Part shown: in pieces, positions 1 through 8,687 of the stretch
Position numbering within the stretch: the first letter of the stretch is position 1
How the letters are laid out: the number at the start of each line of letters is the position of its first letter
Source: GCA-002712965 sp913048525
GTDB lineage: Bacteria > Chloroflexota > Dehalococcoidia > Lucifugimonadales > UBA826
Reading direction: 5' to 3'
Length of the DNA stretch: 64,000 nucleotides
Assembly (NCBI GenBank): GCA_913048525.1
Contig: CAJWWP010000001.1
Coordinates: 77,445-141,444 of the forward strand
Program-made: the position numbers and the translations under genes
Notes under the pieces: model-generated
The model's database searches: none
The model's input: the letters and a program-made list of their open reading frames with translations, nothing else
Told to the model about the DNA's origin: nothing

Positions 1-2
1 TT

Positions 3-1295
3 GGAGGTGATGATTTCACGATTTCGGGTGGTAGTCCCCACAATGTCAGGAAAAATTCTCGCCAATTCACACAACCACTGGCGATGCAATATGGCATTCC
101 ATATGTGCAGCTGGTTGAGGGTGTTGGGCATAGTGCGAAAGCGGATGAGGCGGCAGGTCATATGGGACTTCCGGATGGATCACAGTGGCATGAAGGAGTG
201 GAACTTTTAAAAAAAGTTCCTGTTGCTGCTGGAATAATGGGTTCGGTTGCAGGGGCTCCGGCAGCTTACGCTTTAATGTCTCACTTTACGGTTATGGTAA
301 AGGAGCAATCCCAAATATTCCCCTCTGGACCTCCTGTGGTTAGACGTGCGATTGGGGAAACTCTTGATAAAGAAGAACTTGGCGGATACAGGATGCATGT
401 TCATGACAGTGGTCAGGTTGATAATGTTGCCGATACTGAAGAAGAGGCTTTTGAACAGATTAAAAAGTTTATATCCTACCTACCCAATACCACATCCGAT
501 GTCGCAGACCGCGTGGAAACTGGTGATTCTCCAGATAGGAGACCTGAAGAATTACTAAGCATTATTCCACCTAATCGAAAGCGTTCATATGACCCTCGTA
601 AACTTATAAGTTTGGTTGTCGACAATGGTGATTTTTTTGAGATGAGGAGACATTGGGCAGGGGCTGTTATCACGGGATTTGCAAGACTGGATGGGTACAG
701 CGTTGGTATCGTAGGTAGCGACCCAAGATTTCTCGCAGGTGCTATGGACGGCTGGGCGGCTGAAAAATATACTCACTTTCTCGATCTCTGCGATGCCTTC
801 AATTTGCCGGTTGTGGTATTTCTGGACATGCCCGGGTTTATGTTGGGATCCCATGCGGAGAGAAAGGCCACTATGAGGAGGGGAGTGAGAGCGCTCATTG
901 CTAGCGCAGAGGCCGAAATTCCCAAAGTAGAATTCAATGTAAGAAAGGCGTATGGAGTTGCTGCTGACGCAATACATAGTCTCGGACATCCCAATGGATT
1001 AAATCTTCGTTATGGCTGGCCCGCGGGAGAATGGGGTGGGATACCAATAGAAGGGGGTGTTGCTGCCGCTTACAGAAGGGAAATTGAATCTGCGGAAGAT
1101 CCGGAAGCACACAGGGAGATGATTGAGAATAGGTTACTAAGACTCAGATCCCCTTTTAGAGCTGCCTACAAAGGCGACGTGGTTGATCTAATAGACCCGA
1201 GAGATACTAGGCGGTTAGCATGTAAGTTTGTGAAGTTGGCCCAACCTATGCTGGCCAAACTTTCACAGAGGCCTAAGAGGGCTGTTAGGCCATAA
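3..1295 (+). CDS. Acyl-CoA carboxylase, carboxyltransferase (beta) subunit, 5' truncated
   Basis: The reading frame is already open at base 3 and encodes carboxyltransferase sequence (GGDDFTISGG) well before the first ATG at 84, so the true start lies upstream. The family (PccB, MmdA, AccD5) moves a carboxyl group from biotin to propionyl-, acetyl- or methylcrotonyl-CoA. Visible marks are the glycine-rich N-domain segment (GVGHSAK, GSVAGAPAAYAL), a DMPGFMLG segment in the C-domain, the WPAGEWGGIPIEGG stretch and a terminal IDPRDTR motif. About 430 residues are present, so roughly 80-100 are missing compared with the usual 510-540. Its stop overlaps the next start by one base (TAATG), which implies translational coupling. 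The biotin carrier lies three genes on at 3710; a biotin carboxylase is not in the window and may lie upstream. The acyl substrate cannot be told. Confidence 0.9.
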   Translation, partial: GGDDFTISGGSPHNVRKNSRQFTQPLAMQYGIPYVQLVEGVGHSAKADEAAGHMGLPDGSQWHEGVELLKKVPVAAGIMGSVAGAPAAYALMSHFTVMVKEQSQIFPSGPPVVRRAIGETLDKEELGGYRMHVHDSGQVDNVADTEEEAFEQIKKFISYLPNTTSDVADRVETGDSPDRRPEELLSIIPPNRKRSYDPRKLISLVVDNGDFFEMRRHWAGAVITGFARLDGYSVGIVGSDPRFLAGAMDGWAAEKYTHFLDLCDAFNLPVVVFLDMPGFMLGSHAERKATMRRGVRALIASAEAEIPKVEFNVRKAYGVAADAIHSLGHPNGLNLRYGWPAGEWGGIPIEGGVAAAYRREIESAEDPEAHREMIENRLLRLRSPFRAAYKGDVVDLIDPRDTRRLACKFVKLAQPMLAKLSQRPKRAVRP

Positions 1296-2488
1296 TGGGG
1301 AAGATTCCTAAAGGAAACAGTCATCAACTTCCTCTTGAAGGGACAAGAGTTCTAGAGGTATCCGAGGGTGTTGCCGGTCCGTACTGTGGTAGGTATCTAG
1401 CATCGCTGGGTGCTGAAGTTGTTAAGATTGAGCGTCCTCCACTTGGCGACTGGACCAGAGAAGTGGGCCCATTTATTGAGGGTCTGCCTCCCGGGGATAA
1501 TAGCGCTCTTAACTTATACAACAATCAAGGAAAGAAGTCCGTCCTGTTGGAATGGACATCCAACAACGGGTTTGAGAACCTCCAATCTTTAGTGCCGGGG
1601 TTCGATATTCTTATAGAAGATTGGGATTTAAATCTTAGGGATGATATTGGTGTCGAGCGTAGTAGATTCGTTGATTCCAATCCAGGACTTATAGAGATTT
1701 CAGTGACTCCGTTTGGGCTTTCTGGTCCGTATGCAAGATGGAAGTCAAGTCCACTTGTCCAGCTGGCTCTGGGCGGATATATGTATCTCACAGGTGAAAG
1801 GGGTAAGGAACCTCTGATGCTTCCTGGGAGACAGCCTGATTATTTGACCGGTTTGAATGCTAGTGCTGCAGTCCACATAGCGCTATGGGAGAGGGAAAGG
1901 AGCGGGTCTGGGCAATTCCTCGAGATGTCTATGTTGGAGACCCTTGCAACATTGCATCAGTTTACAATGGAAATGACTACCTTTGAGGGAGTTCTTCGGA
2001 TGAGAAACGGGAATCAGTGGCAGAAGGAGAGCTCTTTTGCATCGTACGGAATAACTACTTTGCCTTGTAGTGACGGGTACATCTGTTTTGGTATTTCTAC
2101 AGAAGATCAATGGGAGCGTCTATGCGCAATGATAGGTAGGGAAGATCTAATAGATGACCCAAATTACGATACCAGAATAAAAAGAGCTGATAACTCGGAA
2201 TATCTTGACGAACTTCTTACTGAATGGATTTCGAATCGCACCCGGCGTGAAATCTTTGTGGAAACTTCAGAAATTTGGGGACTGCCAACTGCACCAATTC
2301 TCGATATGTCTGAAGTAGTAAAAGACGAGCAGTTCATCTACAGAAATATTTTCCACGACCAAGTGCTTGGTAAAGGGCAGACTGTCACATTCCCTAAATA
2401 TCCATATATTGCTTCGGAGATGAAGCCTAGGATAGGAATGGCACCGCGTCTTGGTGAACATACTGAAGATGTGTTGAGGACTAAGTGA
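1295..2488 (+). CDS. Family III CoA-transferase (CaiB/BaiF)
   Basis: A 397-residue protein of the formyl-CoA transferase/CaiB family, which shuttles CoA between an acyl-CoA and a free carboxylic acid through an aspartyl-CoA thioester. The N-terminal Rossmann part has the hallmark LEVSEGVAGPYCGRYL and GAEVVKIE segments. Asp182 (in GRQPDYLTG) sits where the catalytic Asp is expected. The start overlaps the stop of the upstream carboxyltransferase and the gene overlaps the next CoA-transferase by four bases, so all three are probably made together. Two adjacent non-identical CaiB proteins may form a heteromer or act on different acids. The substrate is unknown. Confidence 0.9.
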   Translation: MGKIPKGNSHQLPLEGTRVLEVSEGVAGPYCGRYLASLGAEVVKIERPPLGDWTREVGPFIEGLPPGDNSALNLYNNQGKKSVLLEWTSNNGFENLQSLVPGFDILIEDWDLNLRDDIGVERSRFVDSNPGLIEISVTPFGLSGPYARWKSSPLVQLALGGYMYLTGERGKEPLMLPGRQPDYLTGLNASAAVHIALWERERSGSGQFLEMSMLETLATLHQFTMEMTTFEGVLRMRNGNQWQKESSFASYGITTLPCSDGYICFGISTEDQWERLCAMIGREDLIDDPNYDTRIKRADNSEYLDELLTEWISNRTRREIFVETSEIWGLPTAPILDMSEVVKDEQFIYRNIFHDQVLGKGQTVTFPKYPYIASEMKPRIGMAPRLGEHTEDVLRTK

Positions 2489-3684
2489 ATATGGTTCAGG
2501 GCCTTGTTTCCTCAGGAAGCCTATCGAATATTCGTGTTCTTGACCTAACTCGAGTTTGGGCTGGTCCTTTGGCGACTAGAGTGATGGGTGACTTTGGTGC
2601 TGACATAATCAAGATAAGTGATCCTAGAGTACAACTTCTGAGTTCCAACGGTCTAAACCACAAACTTAACCGCAACAAAAGAAATATTGGGATCAGGCTG
2701 GATATAGAGGAAGGAAGAGAAATATTGCTTGGACTTGTAAGAAAGTCTGACGTAATAGTTGAGAACTTCCGGCCCCGAGTGATGAGAAATTTGAAGATAG
2801 ATTATGAAGTTCTCAAAACTGTTAAACCAGATATTATTTTTGTGTCGATGCCTGGTTTTGGAGCGAATGGGCCTTATTCTGAGTACCCTGCGTTTGGAAC
2901 GACAGCTGAGGCAGTAGCTGGTATTCCCTCCCTTATAGGCTACGGAGACGGAGTGCCAATATCTACCGGTATAGCTTATGGTGATCCTGTCTCGGGTCTG
3001 AATGCCATAACTTTAATAATGGCTGCTCTCCGAATGAGGAATAAGACAGGACACGGACAATTTATAGACATCGCATTGTCAGCAAGTCCACTGTGCAATA
3101 TTGGCGAGTATGTTGCAGCATATTCGAGCTCAGAAAACATCACCAGTCCCTCCGGCAACAGGTCTATAGAATATTCTCCGCAAGGTGCTTTTCGATGCAG
3201 GGGAAGAGATCAATGGATTGGTATCAGTGTCTTTAATGACGACGAGTGGATGAACTTGAAAGACTTAGTTAGTGATCCCGATCTCAATAACATAGAAACG
3301 TTTAGCTTGGAACAAAGACAAGATAATGAGGAGATCATAGAAGGAGCAATAGCAAAATGGACGTCTAGGCTTGACGTATTTGAAGCCGTTTCTCTTCTTC
3401 AGGAAAATGGCGTCAGGGCTGGTACGGTCAGCAGTGGCGCTCAACTCTTGGAGGATCCTCACCTAAACGATCGGGATTTCTTTTTTGATCTTGAAGAGAA
3501 AGAATATGGGTGGAAAAGATATGATGGGAATTCCATTCCCGGGAATAGGATTCCCAAGTCTCAATGGAGTCCAACCAACAATGTTGGTGTTAATAGCAAA
3601 GAAATACTAACCGATTTATTAGGGTATACAGAATCTTTTTGCGAAGCCCTGGCCTCAAAGGAAGCGGTTTATTTTGAGGAGTGA
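2485..3684 (+). CDS. Family III CoA-transferase (CaiB/BaiF), second copy
   Basis: A 399-residue CaiB/BaiF protein. The start is GTG at 2485, overlapping the preceding stop (GTGA), with an ATG two codons later as alternative. It shows VLDLTRVWAGPLATRVMGD at the N-terminus, GADIIKI, the NRNKRNIGI loop, and Asp167 in AYGDPVSG as the likely catalytic residue. It is clearly divergent from the upstream copy, so this is an old pair rather than a fresh duplication. Role by family: CoA transfer between carboxylic acids; here probably activation of the acid later handled by the carboxylase of the same operon (inference). Confidence 0.9.
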   Translation: MNMVQGLVSSGSLSNIRVLDLTRVWAGPLATRVMGDFGADIIKISDPRVQLLSSNGLNHKLNRNKRNIGIRLDIEEGREILLGLVRKSDVIVENFRPRVMRNLKIDYEVLKTVKPDIIFVSMPGFGANGPYSEYPAFGTTAEAVAGIPSLIGYGDGVPISTGIAYGDPVSGLNAITLIMAALRMRNKTGHGQFIDIALSASPLCNIGEYVAAYSSSENITSPSGNRSIEYSPQGAFRCRGRDQWIGISVFNDDEWMNLKDLVSDPDLNNIETFSLEQRQDNEEIIEGAIAKWTSRLDVFEAVSLLQENGVRAGTVSSGAQLLEDPHLNDRDFFFDLEEKEYGWKRYDGNSIPGNRIPKSQWSPTNNVGVNSKEILTDLLGYTESFCEALASKEAVYFEE

Positions 3685-3709
3685 ACGTTGAAAGAAAGGA
3701 GTCTTAAGA

Positions 3710-3931
3710 ATGGCAGTCCATGAAGTAAAATCCCCGATGACCGGTCGGGTTGTAGAGGTACTAGTTTCGGTTGGTGATCACGTAGTAGAGGCAGATCTCC
3801 TAGTGGTTGTTGAATCGATGAAGATGGAGAATGAGGTTTTCTCTGAAGTTGCAGGGACTGTATCCGAAGTACGGGTAGAAGAGGACCAAAACGTGAGCGA
3901 GGAGGAAGTTATCTTTGTTATATCTGACTGA
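3710..3931 (+). CDS. Biotinyl (BCCP-type) carrier protein
   Basis: A free-standing 73-residue biotinyl-lipoyl domain. The biotinylation motif ESMKMEN is complete, with Lys38 as the modified residue, and the flanking hammerhead strands (SPMTGRVVEV, GTVSEVRVEEDQNV) are present. A good ribosome site (AAAGGAG) precedes the ATG. As a separate carrier in the same operon as the carboxyltransferase, it should ferry carboxybiotin between a biotin carboxylase and the subunit ending at 1295. Lipoyl use is less likely because the MKM tripeptide is typical of biotin carriers. Confidence 0.92.
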   Translation: MAVHEVKSPMTGRVVEVLVSVGDHVVEADLLVVVESMKMENEVFSEVAGTVSEVRVEEDQNVSEEEVIFVISD

Positions 3932-3987
3932 GTTTGAAATAGCATATTTCGTAGCTAAATTAAACGATATGTGAAAGAGGTATCTTA

Positions 3988-4350
3988 GTGAAAGTTGCGT
4001 ACATATTAAATACCCCGAATGCGGCAAATTATAAGGTTGGATCCATGATTCTTCCACAACTTGAGGCCGGAACCCATGGTGTTGACGTATTGGGGATATT
4101 TTTCTTTGATGATAATTGTTTCATGTTGCGGGAAGGAGATCCTAAGGGAGAAAGGCTAGCTGCCATCGCTAAAGAAAAAGGAATGCTGCTAATGATGTGT
4201 GATCAATGCGCAATTCAAAGAGGCTTGGCGACTGGTGAAACAGGGGAGGCTGAGGTTAATGGAGTGGCCGAAGGGGTGTCGGTGGGATGTTTCCCGGATC
4301 TTTATGCCGCTCTTGCTCCTAATCCTCCTGACCAGGTGATATCTCTGTAG
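3988..4350 (+). CDS. DsrE-family protein, SaoD-like
   Basis: A 120-residue DsrE/TusD-fold protein. The start is GTG at 3988 behind AAAGAGG. It resembles the SaoD group: ILPQLEAG, IFFFDDN, a MMCDQCAIQRG segment with Cys71 and Cys74, and VGCFPDLY with Cys101 near the C-terminus. DsrE-fold proteins often relay sulfur on cysteine, and three cysteines make a sulfur or redox role plausible, but no function is proved. Its place between a biotin carrier and a phosphoesterase gives no direct clue. The SaoD assignment is from memory of family sequence and is moderately secure. Confidence 0.7.
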   Translation: MKVAYILNTPNAANYKVGSMILPQLEAGTHGVDVLGIFFFDDNCFMLREGDPKGERLAAIAKEKGMLLMMCDQCAIQRGLATGETGEAEVNGVAEGVSVGCFPDLYAALAPNPPDQVISL

Positions 4351-4389
4351 AAAACGTCCATATTAATCAGCTACACCAAAGTACATATA

Positions 4390-5115
4390 ATGATGTATAT
4401 GGCGTCTCTTCCCTTACATAAAATCCGCATTTTGCATACGTCAGATACACATCTTGGTGACCCTTATGGGCACCCGATATCTGAAATAGCTTTTGCATCA
4501 ACTGTTAGAGCCGCTGATGTTTTCAATGCGGACTACATGCTAATTGCGGGGGATGTTTTTGATAATGCTCGGATTGAAGATTCGGTAATCAGTAATTTTT
4601 TTGATCAGCTTGCTAAATTAGATATCCCTGTGATTATTCTTCCTGGAAACCATGATTTGATGGATGAACATTCCTTGTACAAGCGGGATTTGTTTTTAAA
4701 CGCACCCTCTAATCTCTATGTATTTAGTAGAAATGAAGGTGAATTATTCTCATTCCCTGAAATAGATTTTTGGGGCAAAGCTATGGTTGAGCATAGTCCT
4801 GAGTTCAAACCTCTTAATGGAATGGCACAGGCTTCTAGGAGCAAGTGGCTAGTAGGAATGGCCCACGGTCACTTCGAAGAAAAGGGTGTTGGAAGTGGAC
4901 GATCATCTTTGATATTTCCTTCCGACATAGCCTCTCTTAGTTGCCACTATCTTGCTCTTGGCCATTGGGATGTCTACACGGATGTGTCGCAAGGAGATGT
5001 CCCCGCCTTCTATTCTGGAGCTCCCGCAGGTATATTCAGGTCTAATTTCTCTGCTATAACTGTTGACTTGGATCCAGAAAATGGTGTTACTCACCGCTTG
5101 AGGAAATTTGATTGA
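4390..5115 (+). CDS. Metallophosphoesterase, SbcD-like fold
   Basis: A 241-residue calcineurin-like phosphoesterase. The dimetal site is complete: Asp19-x-His21 (SDTHLG), GD at 54-55 (IAGDVFDN), GNHD at 86-89, then MAHGH and ALGHWD supplying later histidines. The arrangement matches the nuclease domain of SbcD/Mre11 and its relatives, but the protein lacks the C-terminal capping part of a full SbcD (about 400 residues), and no SbcC gene is adjacent. A small nucleotide- or phosphodiester-cleaving enzyme is therefore as likely as a DNA nuclease. Several ATG codons cluster at the start (4390, 4393, 4399). Confidence 0.8.
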   Translation: MMYMASLPLHKIRILHTSDTHLGDPYGHPISEIAFASTVRAADVFNADYMLIAGDVFDNARIEDSVISNFFDQLAKLDIPVIILPGNHDLMDEHSLYKRDLFLNAPSNLYVFSRNEGELFSFPEIDFWGKAMVEHSPEFKPLNGMAQASRSKWLVGMAHGHFEEKGVGSGRSSLIFPSDIASLSCHYLALGHWDVYTDVSQGDVPAFYSGAPAGIFRSNFSAITVDLDPENGVTHRLRKFD

Positions 5116-5186
5116 TGCCGATGTGACTACGATGCCTCTGTCGTATAACCTTCCAGTAAGTAAATAGGCACAATGAGGAGATTGTA

Positions 5187-5843
5187 GTGCACAAAATTGA
5201 AGACATGTGGATAACCCCTGGTCCTAGACCTAATGGGCTTCAAGCCTCTGAAGAAGGGCTTTGGGTAATAGATGCAGGTAATAATCATGTATATCTTCTG
5301 GACTATGAAACGGGACAGCCCCATGTGGACGTTGAAACGGAAACCTATAAATCCAGTGGGATCACAGCGATTCGAGAAGAATTGTGGGTTTCATCAACTC
5401 ATAACTCGCGAATATATAGACTGGAGAAAGACGGAAGCACTATAGAATATTTTGATCCCCCAGGTCTAAATGATGTGGATCCACGGGATTCGGGACCCGA
5501 CTATATAAGACCTCACGGGTTGGAATGGATGAATAACAGCACGGTTTGGGTTTCTGTGAAGCCTGCTCTTCGGAATTATCTATTCGATATATCTACGAGA
5601 CGCATTATTAAGTCTATACCCACTCCGGGAGTTGCTCCCCATGGATTAGCTTGGGATGGAGAGGGATTATGGTGTGCCGATAGAGCTAGCGGCACTATTC
5701 ATAAACTTGAACCTGATTCCGGAGTTGTGTTGGATGAAATCAAGGTGCAGGAGCCGGAATTGCATGGACTGACGATTCACGAAAACTATCTGTGGTTTTG
5801 TTGCGATCCGAGCAGGCGCGTCTGTAGGATTCAGTTGGATTGA
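5187..5843 (+). CDS. Beta-propeller protein (virginiamycin-lyase/NHL-like)
   Basis: A 218-residue protein starting at GTG 5187 behind GAGGAG. It is built from at least five repeats of the type LW-V-D...N.IYRLD (GLWVIDAGNNHVY, ELWVSSTHNSRIY, TVWVSVKPAL, GLWCADRASGTIH, YLWFCCDPSRRV), which is the blade pattern of virginiamycin B lyase, NHL and SMP-30-like propellers. There is no signal peptide, so it is probably cytoplasmic. It may be a lactonase/lyase or a binding scaffold; catalytic residues cannot be named. It sits in the middle of the long catabolic run. Confidence 0.7.
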   Translation: MHKIEDMWITPGPRPNGLQASEEGLWVIDAGNNHVYLLDYETGQPHVDVETETYKSSGITAIREELWVSSTHNSRIYRLEKDGSTIEYFDPPGLNDVDPRDSGPDYIRPHGLEWMNNSTVWVSVKPALRNYLFDISTRRIIKSIPTPGVAPHGLAWDGEGLWCADRASGTIHKLEPDSGVVLDEIKVQEPELHGLTIHENYLWFCCDPSRRVCRIQLD

Positions 5844-5875
5844 TCTGAACCCGAATTAATCAAGGAGAAAAATCC

Positions 5876-6271
5876 ATGACTTATTCCGTAAACCATGTAC
5901 ATATTAGGGCGAAAGATCCAGATGAATCGGCTAAGTGGTATGAGGAATTCTTTGATGCCAAAATACTGTCATCGCGGGAAGTAATGCCGGGAACTATTAC
6001 TGTTAGTATGGACGCTGGTGGACCAGTGAGACTAAATATTTCTTCACAACCTGAGGGCTCCTCTGATAACACCGTACCTGCAGAACTAAATCGGCTAGGG
6101 CTCGAGCATTTTGGGTTCGATACCACTGATATCGAATTTGATATACGGAAATTTGAGAGCGCTGGAGTGAGAATTGTTTTGCCTATTACGGAAATTTCCG
6201 GCGGGACAAAACTTGCCTACATAGAGGGACCGGACAAGGTTCTGATAGAACTGGTTCAACCTGTTCATTAG
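5876..6271 (+). CDS. VOC (glyoxalase/dioxygenase superfamily) protein
   Basis: A 131-residue single-module VOC protein with a ribosome site AAGGAG. The N-terminal VNHVHIRAKD strand places a histidine at the usual first metal position, and IEGPDKVLIELVQ near the end supplies the usual glutamate. Family members include glyoxalases, epimerases such as methylmalonyl-CoA epimerase, and extradiol dioxygenases. Given the carboxylase operon a CoA-epimerase role is conceivable, but the sequence does not show it. Confidence 0.8.
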   Translation: MTYSVNHVHIRAKDPDESAKWYEEFFDAKILSSREVMPGTITVSMDAGGPVRLNISSQPEGSSDNTVPAELNRLGLEHFGFDTTDIEFDIRKFESAGVRIVLPITEISGGTKLAYIEGPDKVLIELVQPVH

Positions 6272-6282
6272 GAGTATATGTT

Positions 6283-7044
6283 ATGGCTTTGAATGGAAGA
6301 CTCGAAGGTAAAGTGGCTGTCGTTACCGGAGCTAGCAACGGTATGGGAGCGGCAGAATCTAAGCTTTTAGCTTCTGAAGGTGCCCATGTTGTCGCCTGCG
6401 ACATACAGGCTGAGTCTGGAGAGGAAGTAGTAAGCGAAATACTGTCGGAGGGAGGAAGCGCTGAATACGCGCATTGTGATGTTACATCTGAAATAGAATG
6501 GAAATCTGTCATTGAGAGTACTGTTTCCAAGTACGGGGGCTTGCACGTGCTGGTAAATAACGCTGGGATCAGCAGTACTTCTGTTGAAGATAATCTGGCA
6601 ACAGATGCCTGGGAAAACATTATGAATATTAACGCAACGGGCGTTTTTCTGGGCACCAAGACTGCTGCAGAAGTAATGAAAGAACAGGGAGGTGGATCCA
6701 TCGTGAACATTTCCTCAATAATGGGATTTGTAGGGGGTGAGTATGGACATCCTGCATATCATGCTTCCAAAGGTGCGGTTAGAATTTTTTCAAAGGCAAT
6801 GGCTGTTAAATATGGACCTCATGGAGTGAGGGTGAACACAGTGCACCCAGGTTTCATGCCACCAATGACTTCATCAAATCATCCTTCGTCGGGATCCAGA
6901 GACCACTATGTTGCCCAAACCCCTCTACGTAGAACCGGAAAGACAATTGAGGTGGCCTATGGAGTACTTTTTCTGGCGTCTGATGAAGCATCATTTGTTA
7001 CTGGTACGGAGCTCGTTATCGACGGGGGGTATATTGCCCAGTAG
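6283..7044 (+). CDS. Classical SDR oxidoreductase
   Basis: A 253-residue short-chain dehydrogenase with all hallmarks: cofactor motif TGASNGMG (15-22), acidic CD at the end of the second strand suggesting NAD(H), NNAG at 92-95, Ser144/145, Tyr159 and Lys163 (YHASK). The C-terminus ends in the family pattern ELVIDGGY. It begins 11 bases after the VOC gene and is the first of three consecutive SDRs. It shares the HPG.MPPM loop with the third (7890), which suggests those two arose by duplication. Substrate unknown; oxidation of a hydroxyl formed earlier in the pathway is the likely role. Confidence 0.9.
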   Translation: MALNGRLEGKVAVVTGASNGMGAAESKLLASEGAHVVACDIQAESGEEVVSEILSEGGSAEYAHCDVTSEIEWKSVIESTVSKYGGLHVLVNNAGISSTSVEDNLATDAWENIMNINATGVFLGTKTAAEVMKEQGGGSIVNISSIMGFVGGEYGHPAYHASKGAVRIFSKAMAVKYGPHGVRVNTVHPGFMPPMTSSNHPSSGSRDHYVAQTPLRRTGKTIEVAYGVLFLASDEASFVTGTELVIDGGYIAQ

Positions 7045-7047
7045 TAG

Positions 7048-7845
7048 GTGATGATTATGAGCAGTAATGGGATAGGAAGACTCACGGGGAAGGTAGCTAT
7101 AGTCACTGGGGCAGGCTCTCGCGGTGAGGTAGTAGGTAATGGCCAGGCCACCGCTTTATTGTTTGCACGAGAAGGCTGCAAAGTTTTATTGGTTGATTCT
7201 GAAGAAGAAAATTTATCTAGAACCCTTAAGAAGATTTCAGAACAAGGTGGAGAGGCTTCATTTTACGTGGGGGATGTATCAAAGGAATCAGATTGTCAGA
7301 AGATGGTGGAGTTGGCGGTAAATGCCTACGGGCATCTCAATATACTTCACAACAATGTCGGTGTAGGTGGGTCAGGGACTGTCGTAGAGGTTGAAGTTGG
7401 GCAGTGGGATCACGTAATGGATGTGAATGTAAAGTCGATGATGCTTACCAGCAAATATGCGATTCCTAAAATCGCCTCATGTGGAGGCGGTGCTGTGATT
7501 AATATCTCGTCAATATCTGCTATTAGGCCTAGAGGGCTTACCCCATATACGGTTTCAAAGGGTGCTGTTATAGCGTTAACAAAGGCTATGGCGGTTGATC
7601 ATGCTGCTGACAAGGTGAGAGTTAACTGTATATTACCTGGACCTATATTTTCTTCGATGACCTCAGCCAAAATGACTGAGGAAGTTAGGGAATTGCGTCG
7701 AAAATCTTCCCCTATGGGTATAGAAGGTTCCCCTATGGACATAGCCAATGCAGCTTTATATTTAGCAGGTGATGAGTCCCGATGGGTGACTGGAATTTCA
7801 TTAATCGTTGACGGAGGTGTTTCATTGATGAGTCCTCAAAGGTAG
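7048..7845 (+). CDS. SDR oxidoreductase with extended glycine loop
   Basis: A 265-residue SDR. The start is ambiguous between GTG 7048, ATG 7051 and ATG 7057; the last is best spaced from the TAGGTG. The cofactor motif carries an insertion (TGAGSRGEVVGNGQA), seen in a distinct SDR subgroup. NNVG replaces NNAG. The active site is intact: Ser154/155, Tyr167 and Lys171 (YTVSK). The stop of the preceding SDR lies within a few bases, so the genes are co-transcribed. Substrate unknown. Confidence 0.9.
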   Translation: MMIMSSNGIGRLTGKVAIVTGAGSRGEVVGNGQATALLFAREGCKVLLVDSEEENLSRTLKKISEQGGEASFYVGDVSKESDCQKMVELAVNAYGHLNILHNNVGVGGSGTVVEVEVGQWDHVMDVNVKSMMLTSKYAIPKIASCGGGAVINISSISAIRPRGLTPYTVSKGAVIALTKAMAVDHAADKVRVNCILPGPIFSSMTSAKMTEEVRELRRKSSPMGIEGSPMDIANAALYLAGDESRWVTGISLIVDGGVSLMSPQR

Positions 7846-7889
7846 GTGTGCAGCAATCGAATAAATAGTTAACTCTGGAGGAAGATGAA

Positions 7890-8642
7890 ATGAGATTGGA
7901 AAATAAAGTTTCGATTATCACTGGTGGTGCTAGTGGTATGGGGGCTGCCGAGGCAGCATTGTTTGCTTCTGAGGGCTCTAATGTTGTTGTGGCGGATATG
8001 AGAATAGAGGACGGAATGGAGGTCGTCGATGAGATCAGATCTGCTGGCGGTATTGCTACCTTCATGGAGCTTGATGTAACTGATGAAGAAAGATGGGAAG
8101 TAGTGGTGGCTGACGTTTTAAACCAGTTTGGCACTATAGACGTTTTGATAAATAATGCCGGAATAAGCGGTTCCTACCAACCAGATATTATGAGTTTAGA
8201 AGCATACGACCGACTCATGAATGTTAATTCGCGCGGTGTTTTTTTAGGAATGCGAAGTGTACTCCCTGCTATGTGCCAGAGTGGGTCGGGATCAATAGTA
8301 AATATATCGTCCATATCTGGCATTGTTGGACAGAGTTATGTTCATATGGGATACAACGCTTCTAAAGGGGCGGTAAGGATAATGACGAAGTCGGCAGCGG
8401 TGCAGTATGCAGAAAAAGGGATAAGAGTCAATTCTGTTCACCCCGGAATAATGCCGCCAATGGTTACCTCAGTTGGCACTGCTGATCCTGAAACAAGGAA
8501 AATAATGCTAGAAGATGTTCCTATGAACAGGGTAGGCCTTGTTGGAGAAGTTGCCAATGCGGTTTTATTTCTCGCCTCTGAAGAGGCCTCGTATATAACC
8601 GGAGCTGAATTACCTGTTGATGGGGGCCTTACTGCTCGGTAA
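7890..8642 (+). CDS. Classical SDR oxidoreductase, third in tandem
   Basis: A 250-residue SDR preceded by GGAGG. It has TGGASGMG at 11-18, NNAG at 88-91, Ser140/141, Tyr155 and Lys159 (YNASK), and a terminal ELPVDGG. Close in pattern to the SDR at 6283 (shared GVFLG, VNISSI and HPG.MPPM segments), so likely a duplicate with a shifted substrate. It is followed 45 bases later by the cupin gene. Confidence 0.9.
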   Translation: MRLENKVSIITGGASGMGAAEAALFASEGSNVVVADMRIEDGMEVVDEIRSAGGIATFMELDVTDEERWEVVVADVLNQFGTIDVLINNAGISGSYQPDIMSLEAYDRLMNVNSRGVFLGMRSVLPAMCQSGSGSIVNISSISGIVGQSYVHMGYNASKGAVRIMTKSAAVQYAEKGIRVNSVHPGIMPPMVTSVGTADPETRKIMLEDVPMNRVGLVGEVANAVLFLASEEASYITGAELPVDGGLTAR

Positions 8643-8687
8643 TCGGCAAAGTTTTATCGCTAACGCAAGTAACAAGAGAGGTGCAGC

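Noticed and set aside
1..210. TTG-started ORF with a ribosome-site-like TTGGAGGTGATG at the window edge
   Set aside because: The same bases are in-frame carboxyltransferase codons (frame 3), and the 69-codon product has no recognisable sequence.
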